A stretch of 64,000 bases of DNA from Desulfofarcimen acetoxidans DSM 771 (GCF_000024205.1 NC_013216.1:2294001-2358000), one strand, 5' to 3'; counted from the first letter of the stretch, positions 53,627-63,854 are shown. Made by a program: numbers and translations. The notes: generated by a model from the sequence alone, not told the origin.

Positions 53627-56395
53627 CTATTTATATAACCATACCTGTATTAATGAAAGCAGCTGCTCTACATTGACCGGCTTACTTATATAATCAGAGG
53701 CTCCCGCGTCAATACACTTTTCTCGGTCATTTTTCATGGCCTTGGCAGTCAGAGCTATTACCGGTAATGTTTCATATTCATGTATTTGTCGGATTGTTTG
53801 CATGGCTTCATATCCGTCCATTTCCGGCATCATAATATCCATTAGTACAAGGTCAATATCAGGGTTTTCCCTTAAAGCATTAATACCTTCTTTACCGTTT
53901 TCTGCAAATAATACCTTCACCCCATGTTTTTCAAGAACTACTGTTAGAGAAAATACATTTCGCAAATCATCATCTACTATTAATATTTTTCGGCCCGCCA
54001 ACCAGTCTCGATGATGATCTATTGCCATTGCTGCACCGGCATTATCTTCACCGGCATTATCTTCACCAGGTTCATCAATAACCGGCTCATCCGGCTCTGC
54101 CGCTGCTTCAACGCCCAATGCAGCTTCAGCCGTAATACTGTCTAAACTATAGGGTAAATAAAGTGTGAAAGTACTGCCTTTACCTTCTTCACTTTCTAAT
54201 TCAATAAAACCACCCAGCAACATGGCAATTTTATTGGAGATGGACAAACCTAAGCCTGAGCCGCCGTATTTACGACTGGTTGTCCCGTCTGCCTGCCGGA
54301 ATTCTTCAAAAATCATAATATGCTTGTCCCGGGGAATTCCAACACCAGTATCAGAAACAGAAAAACTTAACATTGTCGAAGCATTATCGAAGAGTATCTG
54401 TTTATCTGTGAACCTTTTTTCTGCCTTTCGTATACTAAGAAGTACACTTCCCTGCTCCGTAAATTTAAAAGCGTTAGATAATAAATTCTTAAGTATTTGC
54501 AGCAATCTTTGTTCATCGGTAATAAAAGTCTCCGGCAGACCATTTTTAAGCTGTATAGTAAAAGTAATACCTTTTTGGATAGCAACAGGTAGATATTGTC
54601 GTTTTAAAAACTCTTGTATAGCCTTTAACTTCACTACCCTGGGGCAAACATCCATTTTACCCGCTTCTGCTTTGGATAAGTCTAAAATATCATTAATTAG
54701 ACTTAATAAATCCCTGCCGGAAGATAAAATTGTCTCCGCATACTCAACTTGTTTATGGGTTAAGTTACTATTATCATTTTCAGCCAGCATTTGAGCAAGA
54801 ATTAAAAGACTGTTCAAGGGTGTTCGTAACTCGTGAGACATATTAGAGAGAAACTCTGACTTATACCGGGAATTAAGCTCCAATTGACTTGCTTTTTCCT
54901 CTAGAACAACTTTGATATTTTCTAATTCAACCGCCCGTTGGTGAGAAAACTTATACTGTTCATCCAGTTTTTCATTAAAGGTTTTTAATTCCTCCTGCTG
55001 GATTTGCAATTCCTCGGCTTGGGTTTGCAACTCTTCAGTTAATACCTGGGATTCCTTGAGTAGTTTTTCCACCTGCATGTAGTTAACTATTCTATCAATA
55101 GTAATACCGACATTACTTAACACCTGCTCAAGCAGTTCCTGCTGTATAGGGTTAAATTCCTCCAAAGTTGCCAGCTCCAATACAGCCAAAACTTGCCCTT
55201 CAAATTCCACCGGATAGATTATAATATTTTTAGGCGGTGCTGAGCCTAGCCCGGAGTTAATCCTAATATAATTATCGGGAATTTGGGTTAAAGTTATGAT
55301 TCTGTTTTCTAATGCACATTGTCCTACCAGCCCCTCTCCTAGTTGGAAATTAGGGCAGGTTATATCCCGTTTGTCAAAGGCATAGACAGCTATTTGGGAG
55401 AGATAGTATCGCTCTTCTTGGCTTTCTAACATATAAAAAGCACCGTAATTTCCACCAACTACCGGAGTTAATTTATTTATCAATAAGCTAGCAAAAGTTT
55501 GTAAATCCTTGACTCCTGAATACATTGTGGAAATTTTGGCAATTTTTGATTTCAACCAGTTTTGTTCCTGCAACGTTTTATTATACATTTTTTGCTTTTT
55601 AACCTGCTCCTCCAGGGCGCTGGCCATTTCATTGAATGCTTTTGCAATTTCTCCTATGGCATCTTGGGTGAATATTTCCACACGGGGAAGCTCATCTCGT
55701 GGACCTAAGGAGGCAACTTTGTTTATGGCAACAGTTACTTTATTAATATTACTGGTTATACTGCGAATTGATAAGATTATAATACCCATACCGAACAGCA
55801 AACCCAGGATTATAAAGATAGAATATATTCGTATGGCTTGCTGGTAACTATGCCTCGCCTGATCTACCAAATCACTCATGGTCTGCTCTTCAAGTTCTTT
55901 AAGCTTCTTAATACTCCCATTGCTCCCATACAATTGATCTCTGAACTTTTGATCACTGGCTAATAAAAGATGCCTGGCATCATTTCTTCGTCCGTCCTTA
56001 ACATCTGCTTCTATCTCTTTCTGAAAATCAATATAAGAAATACTCATCAACTTGATTTGAGATGTTAATTTTTTAGCCTGCGGCCTAATAACAATTTTAT
56101 CCAAGGTATTCAGAGCAGTTAAACTGTTTTCCCGGGAGTTTTCTATTTGCTCAATTCTTTTTTGCACGCTGTCTTTATCATTATCTAACAATATGAGATC
56201 TCTGAGATAACGGCTAATCTTGTAAGTCTCATCATTAACCAAATCCGCTAAGCGAACCTTTTCATACCGGACTATCATAACTTCATCCATGGAGTTTTTT
56301 AATTGGCTAATAATACTAAAACCAATACCCAAAGGGATCATCATCAACAACAAAAGGCTGCCAAAACCCATGTATAGCTTAGTTTTAAAATCCAT
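53627..56395 (-). CDS. Hybrid sensor histidine kinase (TM-HAMP-GAF-HisKA-HATPase-REC)
   Basis: 922 residues. TM1 at ~8-30, an extracytoplasmic four-helix-type domain, TM2 at ~190-212, HAMP, GAF (~290-440), a coiled coil (QTQAEELQIQQEELKTF), HisKA with phospho-acceptor H521 in MSHELRTPLN, HATPase with DTGVGIP and GGSGLGLSI, an acidic linker containing the direct repeat GEDNAGEDNAG, and a receiver with phospho-acceptor D853 in LMDIMMPEMDG. No separate regulator gene is next to it, so output may go through a phosphorelay, for example to sporulation. Target unknown. Confidence 0.93.
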   Translation of the reverse strand: MDFKTKLYMGFGSLLLLMMIPLGIGFSIISQLKNSMDEVMIVRYEKVRLADLVNDETYKISRYLRDLILLDNDKDSVQKRIEQIENSRENSLTALNTLDKIVIRPQAKKLTSQIKLMSISYIDFQKEIEADVKDGRRNDARHLLLASDQKFRDQLYGSNGSIKKLKELEEQTMSDLVDQARHSYQQAIRIYSIFIILGLLFGMGIIILSIRSITSNINKVTVAINKVASLGPRDELPRVEIFTQDAIGEIAKAFNEMASALEEQVKKQKMYNKTLQEQNWLKSKIAKISTMYSGVKDLQTFASLLINKLTPVVGGNYGAFYMLESQEERYYLSQIAVYAFDKRDITCPNFQLGEGLVGQCALENRIITLTQIPDNYIRINSGLGSAPPKNIIIYPVEFEGQVLAVLELATLEEFNPIQQELLEQVLSNVGITIDRIVNYMQVEKLLKESQVLTEELQTQAEELQIQQEELKTFNEKLDEQYKFSHQRAVELENIKVVLEEKASQLELNSRYKSEFLSNMSHELRTPLNSLLILAQMLAENDNSNLTHKQVEYAETILSSGRDLLSLINDILDLSKAEAGKMDVCPRVVKLKAIQEFLKRQYLPVAIQKGITFTIQLKNGLPETFITDEQRLLQILKNLLSNAFKFTEQGSVLLSIRKAEKRFTDKQILFDNASTMLSFSVSDTGVGIPRDKHIMIFEEFRQADGTTSRKYGGSGLGLSISNKIAMLLGGFIELESEEGKGSTFTLYLPYSLDSITAEAALGVEAAAEPDEPVIDEPGEDNAGEDNAGAAMAIDHHRDWLAGRKILIVDDDLRNVFSLTVVLEKHGVKVLFAENGKEGINALRENPDIDLVLMDIMMPEMDGYEAMQTIRQIHEYETLPVIALTAKAMKNDREKCIDAGASDYISKPVNVEQLLSLIQVWLYK

Positions 56396-56634
56396 TTGTA
56401 TCTAACACTCCTATTTAAAAATTGTCAAGATGTTTTGAGCATTTTCTAGAACCTTTTTACACTAATTTACTGCAAGTGCATAATTCATGACCATAATAAC
56501 CTTATTTTATGAGTTATTCAACGCAAAACACTAATATTCTGCTAAAAATTAAAAATGTTTTCAATATTCTAGTTTTTCTTGTTTCTTGATATGTAAACAG
56601 TCATATTATCCTATAACTAGGTATGAGTAAATAA

Positions 56635-56762
56635 AAAGCCGAGAGTTAATACCCCTCGGCTTTCCGTATCTTACCTCAATTCCCCAAAACGTTGTATCCC
56701 AAGGCTTTCACCTCTCTACCCTTACCACGTACTCAATATGTGTCGAGACGGTGAAAGGGATA
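56635..56762 (-). promoter_or_regulatory. Structured leader with intrinsic terminator upstream of the kinase gene
   Basis: On the minus strand, a hairpin formed by GGTGAAAG (56750-56757) and CTTTCACC (56705-56712), extended by TATCC/GGATA flanks, is followed by AAAGCCGAG/CTCGGCTTT (56655-56663/56635-56643) and TTTTTATTT, an intrinsic terminator. The kinase start is 240 bases further. The layout is that of a riboswitch or attenuator, but it matches no class I know. Confidence 0.45.
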
Positions 56763-57122
56763 TATTAACTTCATTAAATCCGCTAACATCTAAACTTATA
56801 ATTATAAATATTTAGTAAATTGATACCCCTATGAAATAAAAAAGTATATCGCTCCACTCTTTTTAGCAAAGTATTGCTACCTACCGAACACTATCGCCTG
56901 CCATCGCTTCCAACCTCACTACAGCCCCTTCGTGCCAACCAACTTTGATATACCCACATCAACCCTCACTAAGAAATCCCTAATAGCGTATATAAATGCA
57001 GATACCGCCATATTAAATATGTTGATTTGTTTCTTATCTAGGTTGTCTTGGAATATCAGTTAGTAAGCGTACATATAAATTAAGTTTTTTTTTATAATAA
57101 TGATATCAATAATTAGAGGGAT
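56763..57122. other. Gap before the CBO0543-like pair
   Basis: No gene is supported. A GC-richer patch at 56850-56980 stands out from AT-rich flanks but gives no readable frame. A promoter for the following gene is likely near TATAAT at 57093-57100. Confidence 0.3.
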
Positions 57123-57128
57123 GTGGCA

Positions 57129-57728
57129 ATGATATTTATGGTTTCAGTAATACCTTATGATGTAGAAATACAAAGGGAATTGACTTCCTTACGTATTGAA
57201 GAATGGCTACGAAGTGGATTATTTCACTTCAGATGGTGGTTTCTCCTTGCTTTATTTTTCGTGTCTATAATTGCTTGGTGGAAATTGGTTGATAAAAAAA
57301 GATTGCATGAAATTAGTTTATGTACCGCATTAATTATTATTATTACTTTAGTCCTCGACGAATTAGGTGAGGAATTAACACTATGGGATTATCCTATTGA
57401 TATAATTCCAGTATTCCCACCTCTTACAGCTATTGATTTAGCCAGTTTACCTATAATATACTCCCTAATTTATCAATATTTTGGTACATGGAAAAGTTTT
57501 CTATGGGCTACTTTTATCATGGCAACTGTATTTTGTTTTATCTTTGAGCCAATCCTAGTCTGGGGTGGGTTTTACCAATTATTATCATGGAAATATTATT
57601 ATGGATTTCCCATTTATTCTGGTATGGCTATATTTATTAGGTTTGTAGTAATTAAAACGTTGGCCTATACGGAAAAGTTTAAAAAAGCACAAGCACAACA
57701 AAATATCCAAGCAAGAAAAAACATATAA
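57129..57728 (+). CDS. CBO0543-like membrane protein, copy 1
   Basis: 199 residues from ATG 57129 (8 bases after AGAGGG). The cytoplasmic start EIQRELTSLRIEEWL is followed by about five membrane helices. Family-type stretches are RWWFLLALFFVS, KLVDKKRLHEISL, LWDYPIDIIPVFPPLTAIDL and LIYQYFGTWKSF. Function unknown; the family is common in spore formers. It is duplicated in the next gene at about 60-65% identity by eye. Confidence 0.8.
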   Translation: MIFMVSVIPYDVEIQRELTSLRIEEWLRSGLFHFRWWFLLALFFVSIIAWWKLVDKKRLHEISLCTALIIIITLVLDELGEELTLWDYPIDIIPVFPPLTAIDLASLPIIYSLIYQYFGTWKSFLWATFIMATVFCFIFEPILVWGGFYQLLSWKYYYGFPIYSGMAIFIRFVVIKTLAYTEKFKKAQAQQNIQARKNI

Positions 57729-57768
57729 TGTGGCTTATATAAAATCATTAATCCAGAGAAGGTGGAAT

Positions 57769-58326
57769 ATGTTTTTAGCAATCTCGAAGATACCTCCCGA
57801 TGTAAAAATACAAAGGCATTTGACTTCCATTCACATTGATGATTGGTTACGTGAAGATTTGTTTCACTTGAGATGGTGGCTTCTGCTTTGCTTATTAATC
57901 TTTTCGGTGTATGTCTGGTGGAAAATAGTTGACAAAACAAGATTAGCTGAAATTAGCTTGTATGCAGCATTGACCACCATAGTGACTTTAGGTCTCGTAG
58001 AAATAGGTGAGGAATTAATTTTATGGGATTATCCTACCGATATAATTCCAATATTTCCTCCTCTAACGTCATTGAATTTAGCAAGCTTACCCATAATATT
58101 CTCCCTTATTTATCAGTATTTTGGCACATGGAGTAGTTTCTTATTGGCTAGCTTAGGGGTGGCAGCTATCTTGTGCTTTATCCTGGAACCAATTATGGTA
58201 TGGGGTGGATTATACCAATTGCTTAAATGGAAACATTTTTATGGTTTGCCTGTATATACCATTATAGCTATATGCATTAGGCTGGTGTTAATAAGAATTT
58301 TTACTACAGAAAAATCTAGCTCTTAG
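57769..58326 (+). CDS. CBO0543-like membrane protein, copy 2
   Basis: 185 residues from ATG 57769, after AGAAGGTGG. It repeats copy 1 along its length: KIQRHLTSIHIDDWLREDLF, KIVDKTRLAEISLYAALTT, LWDYPTDIIPIFPPLTSLNL and LIYQYFGTWSSF. The 40-base spacing and same strand suggest an operon and a tandem duplication. Confidence 0.8.
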   Translation: MFLAISKIPPDVKIQRHLTSIHIDDWLREDLFHLRWWLLLCLLIFSVYVWWKIVDKTRLAEISLYAALTTIVTLGLVEIGEELILWDYPTDIIPIFPPLTSLNLASLPIIFSLIYQYFGTWSSFLLASLGVAAILCFILEPIMVWGGLYQLLKWKHFYGLPVYTIIAICIRLVLIRIFTTEKSSS

Positions 58327-58533
58327 GTTTGATCTCATTTTCTGATTATTTTTTAGAATTAATTTGAGATTTTACAGTCAAGCAATCATAAGTTACCATT
58401 GGGTCAAATAAGTTATTCGCCTTACCGACCATAATCTTGTATTCTTTGGTCAAAGTGATCATTTCCTGTGCATATGGGTTATTGTATATTAACCTTGGGT
58501 AATTTCTTGTACTGGAAATTGAAATTTATTAAA
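58327..58533. other. Gap with a 55-codon unidentified frame
   Basis: The minus strand from about 58510 to 58343 is open and reads NNPYAQEMITLTKEYKIMVG and NNLFDPMVTYDCLTVK, coding-like but with no start or ribosome site. It may be the end of a deleted gene. Nothing else is seen. Confidence 0.25.
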
Positions 58534-59544
58534 TCAGCGTACATTCCCCTGTCCCTTTTGTTTTCTTTTCACTTCATACATAGATTTATCTGCTTTTTCA
58601 ATCAAAACATCCAGGTCAATGCCATCTTCACTAAAAAGGGCATATCCGATGCTGGCTCTGAGATTTATTTTCTGATCTTCAAATTCAAACGGTTTAATAA
58701 TTTCGCAATCTATTCGCTCAATCAATGATCTTAGATCATTTCGATCTACCGCTGTTGTGGCAATAATTCCAAATTCATCTCCTCCAAGCCTGGAAACTGT
58801 GTCCGATTCGCGCAACGTGCTGTTAATTCGCAACGCGACTTCTTTGATTGCCGCATCTCCAGCTCGATGTCCCCAATTATCATTGATCTCTTTCAACCCA
58901 TCCATGTCAAGCGAAATGATTCCGAAATTCTCATGTTTTCTTAAAGCCTGTGACAATCTTTGCCGTAAACGGTCATAGAATACGGAGCGATTCGATATTC
59001 CTGTCAGGCTGTCATGTGTGGCTTTATAAAACAACTCACTTTCCTCATTTCTCATTGCACTGAACATCGCCGCGGCAATGAGTCCTGACATAAGTTCTAG
59101 TATTTTAATATTGTCATCATTGAAATGACCAGCCTTCGCAGAAAGAACCTTTATTACGCCAACAATATCATTTCTGAAGATTAGAGGAACTACGATCATG
59201 GAGTTAAGGCCGATCTGCCTACATGCATTTTTATTGACTCGGTCGTCACTTTCAATATCGTTGCTAATCAAAGGCACTCCCACTCTTATACATTCACCCG
59301 AGAGGCTATTTTCCATGTCCAATCTTAAACCCAGGAATTTCTCGGCAATTCCAGATGTAGCGCTATACACGAGTTCCCTTTTCTCGACTAATTCGACAGA
59401 AGCACCATCCGCATTAGTAATATGCTGAGTTCGCTGTGTCACTAAATCCATAATATTGCTCAGATTCATTCCTTGCTGAACCACTTCAGTCTGTACGTTA
59501 ATAATTTTCAGTAGCTTGTCATTGCTTACACTGTTTTGATTCAA
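58534..59544 (-). CDS. GAF-GGDEF diguanylate cyclase
   Basis: 336 residues. GAF covers about 25-165 (DGASVELVEKRELVYSAT, RQIGLNSMIVVPL), GGDEF about 170-330 with DSLTGISNRSVFYDRL and the intact active site RLGGDEFGI. It should make cyclic di-GMP in response to a GAF ligand. No transmembrane segment and no EAL. The TTG start follows GAGGCGG. No obvious inhibitory R-x-x-D motif just before GGDEF. Confidence 0.92.
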   Translation of the reverse strand: MNQNSVSNDKLLKIINVQTEVVQQGMNLSNIMDLVTQRTQHITNADGASVELVEKRELVYSATSGIAEKFLGLRLDMENSLSGECIRVGVPLISNDIESDDRVNKNACRQIGLNSMIVVPLIFRNDIVGVIKVLSAKAGHFNDDNIKILELMSGLIAAAMFSAMRNEESELFYKATHDSLTGISNRSVFYDRLRQRLSQALRKHENFGIISLDMDGLKEINDNWGHRAGDAAIKEVALRINSTLRESDTVSRLGGDEFGIIATTAVDRNDLRSLIERIDCEIIKPFEFEDQKINLRASIGYALFSEDGIDLDVLIEKADKSMYEVKRKQKGQGNVR

Positions 59545-59668
59545 AACTACTCAACCGCCTCTGCTTAATAATATTTAACTGTAATATATATTTTTATCAA
59601 TCCCGTATCTTTATAATATCGAAGATTGTGAGCAGTCACATCATACATGCTTGATACTTCTTTGATTC

Positions 59669-59720
59669 TGAACCTCCTCCGGGACGAGTCCATGGTTTTT
59701 CAGGAGCGATTTTCTATAAA
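59669..59720. mobile_element. Solo end-to-end scar of the IS605 element
   Basis: Bases 59669-59688 equal 1559-1578, the right-end tip, and bases 59687-59720 match 3241-3274, the left-end tip, with three mismatches. The join lies in the shared loop sequence GGGACRAGYCC. The orientation is as in the full element. All internal DNA (about 1.66 kb) is absent. Confidence 0.75.
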
Positions 59721-59757
59721 TCGGCCATAGTTTGTTTTCTCCTTTTCATTTCATAAA

Positions 59758-60021
59758 CTATATGATATCCTTTACTTTCCTTTCGCCATTTTCCTTTTTA
59801 GCATACTTCTTATTTATGACAACATCAAAGACATTATTGTTTTGCTTAAGCGATATTTTTTCCATAACAATCGCATAAATCTCTTCTAAATCTTTATATT
59901 CAAGCTTATTATTTGTTGATATTAGGGAATCATTTATTTCATTGTTTAATTTATCATTTACAAGAGGAACATGGAAATGTTTCCGCATACAACCATAAGC
60001 TTTTTGTGTTTGCAGGAACAT
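59758..60021 (-). CDS. Unidentified ORF, possibly a fragment
   Basis: 87 codons, low complexity in Lys/Asn. The second half (EYKDLEEIYAIVMEKISLKQ … VINKKYAKKENGERKVK) looks like real protein. No ribosome site precedes the ATG at 60021. It may be the tail of a lost gene. Codon use fits the AT-rich accessory flanks. Confidence 0.3.
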   Translation of the reverse strand: MFLQTQKAYGCMRKHFHVPLVNDKLNNEINDSLISTNNKLEYKDLEEIYAIVMEKISLKQNNNVFDVVINKKYAKKENGERKVKDII

Positions 60022-60065
60022 AATTTGCTTCTAAAAACCAGCAATTTCAAGGCTTTAACGTTTTT

Positions 60066-60150
60066 CTATCCTTTTACTACAAACTCAACGTGCCTTAAGG
60101 CTACAAAAAAGGTGCCGCTTGAACCTGGTAGGGCCTTGGCGGCAGGGTGT
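60066..60150 (-). pseudogene. Short C-terminal fragment, pair member 1
   Basis: The minus strand reads HPAAKALPGSSGTFFVALRH then VEFVVKG and a stop. A related fragment (AAKAVPGLTGIIIDHSRHVE) lies at 63.2-63.3 kb. The parent protein is not recognised. Confidence 0.35.
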
Positions 60151-60209
60151 ACTTTGTAACTATAATTGTAACCATTTTGTATCCGACAGTAAAATATTAG
60201 AACTCAACA

Positions 60210-60360
60210 TCAAAAGAATTTTTTACCCATTTTTCTTTTTCTATATTCATCAAGCTCTTTTTTCTCTTCAACTTTAATTTTATCAAATTCTTTTTCAAGC
60301 AAATTGTTTTGTATTCTTTGTTCATCTAAAAAAGTCACTCAAATAATCATTATTGCCCAT
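60210..60360 (-). pseudogene. Small charged ORF with a T-run frameshift
   Basis: AAAGGGG lies 7 bases before ATG 60360. The frame MGNNDYLSDF meets a stop unless one T is removed from GACTTTTTTAGATG; then it continues LDEQRIQNNLLEKEFDKIK and ELDEYRKRKMGKKFF to a stop at 60210, 49 residues. Either a recent frameshift or a slippery run. Confidence 0.4.
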
Positions 60361-60489
60361 AATTTAACCCCTTTGATTCATATTTATAAAACTTACAACC
60401 TATGTTTTATTTTGGATACTTTATCACTCCCAATAACTCTTAAGTTTAATTTTATAGCTCTCTATTAATTCGTTATTAAAAATTGACTT

Positions 60490-60642
60490 TCAATACGAGG
60501 AAATATCATGAGCAATGATTCTTTCGCGTAATTCTTCTACTGATAGATTTTGGGGATTTCCATAGAGCTTCGCAAGTTCGCCGGCCATGTAATGGATTGT
60601 CCAGGAAAATGTCTCGTCAAGGTCTATTACTAATCCTTTCAT
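60490..60642 (-). pseudogene. HAD-like phosphatase, N-terminal fragment
   Basis: Fifty codons from ATG 60642: MKGLVIDLDETFSWTIHY, then LAKLYGNPQNLSVEELRER. DLDET is HAD motif I (D-x-D-x-T/S). The remainder of the enzyme is missing. Confidence 0.6.
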
Positions 60643-60755
60643 TCCTTTATCTTGCAGTTGTTTTTGAAAGCAACAACGTCAGCGTTTATTTGTTCCATCA
60701 TTTGTCCTATCCTTTCTTCCGAGATTCTCAGACCTTAAAATATCATTTCAGCACC

Positions 60756-61885
<1,130 letters not shown>

Positions 61886-61923
61886 ACATATCTCCTTTCT
61901 ATTAATAAAGCGTCTTGATTAAA

Positions 61924-62172
61924 TCAAATATACGTTATAGGTGTTTTCCCTTGTAAAAAATTGCTTTTAAATAGATTTATATATTCATCAAATTCTTCAC
62001 ATAGATTGTCAAGATCAATTTACATTTTAGGCATTTTACTTAAATACCTATCGGTAAGCAAGGTTAGTATTTTCATAACCAGCTTTGGAGCAATGTTATC
62101 TTTAAATTTTGAAGTGTCAGTGCCTTCAAAAGCAATTCTATTTCTCAAATTTTCACTTTCTTTTCCAATCGA
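61924..62172 (-). pseudogene. TetR/AcrR regulator: ligand domain only
   Basis: The minus strand reads GKESENLRNRIAFEG, DTSKFKDNIAPKLVMKILTL, RYLSKMPKM, a stop, then LDNLCEEFDEYINLFKSNFL, the C-terminal domain of a TetR regulator with one nonsense codon. The DNA-binding N-terminus is missing although its promoter, operators and ribosome site (GAGGTGAG) remain just upstream. Confidence 0.65.
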
Positions 62173-62188
62173 CTCACCTCGTAAATAT

Positions 62189-62240
62189 CATTAACCGATT
62201 CGGTTAATGATATAATAAGACGATTAACCGCATCGGTCAA
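62189..62240 (-). promoter_or_regulatory. Promoter with two TetR-type operators
   Basis: Minus-strand TTGACC (62240-62235), 17-base spacer, TATTAT (62217-62212). A perfect 21-bp palindrome (62189-62209, core TTAACCGATTCGGTTAA) lies just downstream of the -10, and a second imperfect copy (62224-62240, TTAACCGCATCGGTCAA) covers the -35. Centres are 33 bp apart, about three turns. Confidence 0.7.
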
Positions 62241-62393
62241 CATTATTTCGCTTTAATTATTATCACAATTATTCTAAAAACTTTTCTCTAATTTTATAGA
62301 GATATTGTTCTTTTTTATTTTAGTCCCTAAAAAAGTGTATAAAAAAGCGGGTATCTTTATTAGAAAATACACCCGCTGATTTTCGTATTTAGT

Positions 62394-62729
62394 TTATAGC
62401 CCGTAATGAATCATAAACTTGTTTCTTTGTATTGCTTCTTCAATTTTATCCGATAGGACTTGCAGTCCAGTTAAGCCGGTTGAATTAATTATTTTCTCAA
62501 ATTGTAGCAGCACCGAAGGTGACAACAATGTTATTCCAGTATATTCAAGTCCTTTAATTGGAAGAGAAATCCTGTAGGAATATGTTTCCAGAAGCCTCAA
62601 TTTCTCAAGCAAAGGCTCAATGTAATCATCGTCTACCGCAATGCAGTTATATTTTTCAGGTTCAAAAGTATCATATGAGGCCTCCGGTGCGGGATCTGTT
62701 TCAAAAATTCCGAATTCGTGCTTTGCCAT
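62394..62729 (-). CDS. Conserved hypothetical protein
   Basis: 111 residues, ribosome site AGAGGTGA before ATG 62729. Stretches FEPEKYNCIAVDDDYIEPLL and GLEYTGITLLSPSVLLQFEK with the end NKFMIHYGL are familiar from clostridial proteins found near accessory elements; function unknown. No membrane segment. Confidence 0.7.
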   Translation of the reverse strand: MAKHEFGIFETDPAPEASYDTFEPEKYNCIAVDDDYIEPLLEKLRLLETYSYRISLPIKGLEYTGITLLSPSVLLQFEKIINSTGLTGLQVLSDKIEEAIQRNKFMIHYGL

Positions 62730-62825
62730 CAGGTCACCTCTATACTCATAAATTTATTGATAAATTGGAATTTGAGAACCTGCCTTGCAGATTTCCAAAT
62801 CTGTAAATGCCCTGCTTACTGAAAT

Positions 62826-63014
62826 TTACTCCGTGATGATAAGCGCTTCCTCAATCAGCGCTTTTGAAATATACATCGCTTTTAGCCTATTTTTGAGGAG
62901 TGTATGATGGGAAGTTCCCTCTGGAAATTTCTCCTGTGCTTTTTCACATTTGTGGATGATTGAAGAAACAGCTCGAAGCGCCTCTGCTAATTCCTCTTTG
63001 GTGTATTTATCCAT
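62826..63014 (-). CDS. Small helical conserved protein
   Basis: 62 residues, TGAGGTGA before ATG 63014. All-helical: YTKEELAEALRAVSSIIHKC and TSHHTLLKNRLKAMYISKAL. I recall it as a short conserved clostridial family without known role. Same strand as the 111-residue gene, 96 bases apart, so a small operon is likely. Confidence 0.65.
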   Translation of the reverse strand: MDKYTKEELAEALRAVSSIIHKCEKAQEKFPEGTSHHTLLKNRLKAMYISKALIEEALIITE

Positions 63015-63227
63015 ATCATTTCACCTCAAATTCCTGTTTATGGGTTATATGAAAAAACCATACTCTATCATCTTATTGTTCAGTTATGAGAAATTCAAAC
63101 ATAGACTCTGAAAGCCCTCATGTCATCTAGAAATGCCACAAGAAACCGGGGCAAAAAATGCATTTTCTCAGTCCTATTTTAGCTCATTCTTTGCTCTAAA
63201 ACCACTACATATAGTGGTTGACTTGCC

Positions 63228-63335
63228 TTATTTGCCATCAAAACCGCAATTCGTCATTATTATTATCGTTTCAACATGCCTTGAGTGGTCAATAATGATG
63301 CCCGTTAAACCTGGTACGGCCTTGGCGGCACTTAA
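63228..63335 (-). pseudogene. Short C-terminal fragment, pair member 2
   Basis: The minus strand reads AAKAVPGLTGIIIDHSRHVE then MTNCGFDGK and a stop. Similar to 60066-60150 in protein and DNA (both contain GCCGCCAAGGCC and ACCAGGTT). A small palindrome (63200-63219) follows the stop. Confidence 0.35.
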
Positions 63336-63532
63336 TCCATTTTATCTAGAACTCGAACTTTTTATAGAGCGAATAGGATATAATGCCAGAAATCACGAGC
63401 AAAATCAGGTCGATACCGATTCCAGACAACAAAAGCATAGCCTGATGTGCGGAAAAATGCAGGAGGATGTCCTTCAAATTAGTATCTAAAAAAATCACTA
63501 GACGAGAGAATAGCGGAGACTAAAAGTAAAAT

Positions 63533-63730
63533 CGAACATCAGGAAATACTGGAACGACAAGTCGTGGCCGAGCGCGACGTGATGAACGGGCGCACCAATA
63601 TATCTCCACCAAAGCATGGAAAGTGGAGGCTACCCGGCTTGCCGCTGAACGTGAAGTCCTGTATCAGGATTACACCCGGATGAAAGAAGAGGCGCGGGAG
63701 GTCGTCCCGTTGTCCTTCCGCACTTTTTAA
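63533..63730 (+). pseudogene. Coiled-coil C-terminal fragment, perhaps of a relaxase
   Basis: The plus strand reads RQVVAERDVMNGR and, after a frame change, STKAWKVEATRLAAEREVLY and DYTRMKEEAREVV to a stop at 63728. Base composition is GC-richer than the flanks. The heptads resemble tails of mobilisation proteins of clostridial transposons; identity is a guess. Confidence 0.3.
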
Positions 63731-63854
63731 ATTTACATAAGCGCAATATCATTGTATACTGTAATATATAATAATACGTTATATGCACGCAAGCCATACC
63801 CGGCAAAATAGGGGTTGACAAAATAACTTCAACCGGTAAACGCATGGCAGAGCA

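Noticed and set aside
54165-54794. Plus-strand 209-codon frame within the kinase gene
   Set aside because: It lies opposite the HisKA/HATPase coding region, whose motifs are complete; the long frame is a composition artefact.
56635-56762. A c-di-GMP (GEMM) riboswitch before the histidine kinase
   Set aside because: The conserved GEMM core sequences are not present; only a general leader-plus-terminator layout can be supported.
63133-63489. Plus-strand 118-codon frame
   Set aside because: No ribosome site or domain; the minus strand carries a fragment with a homologue at 60.1 kb.
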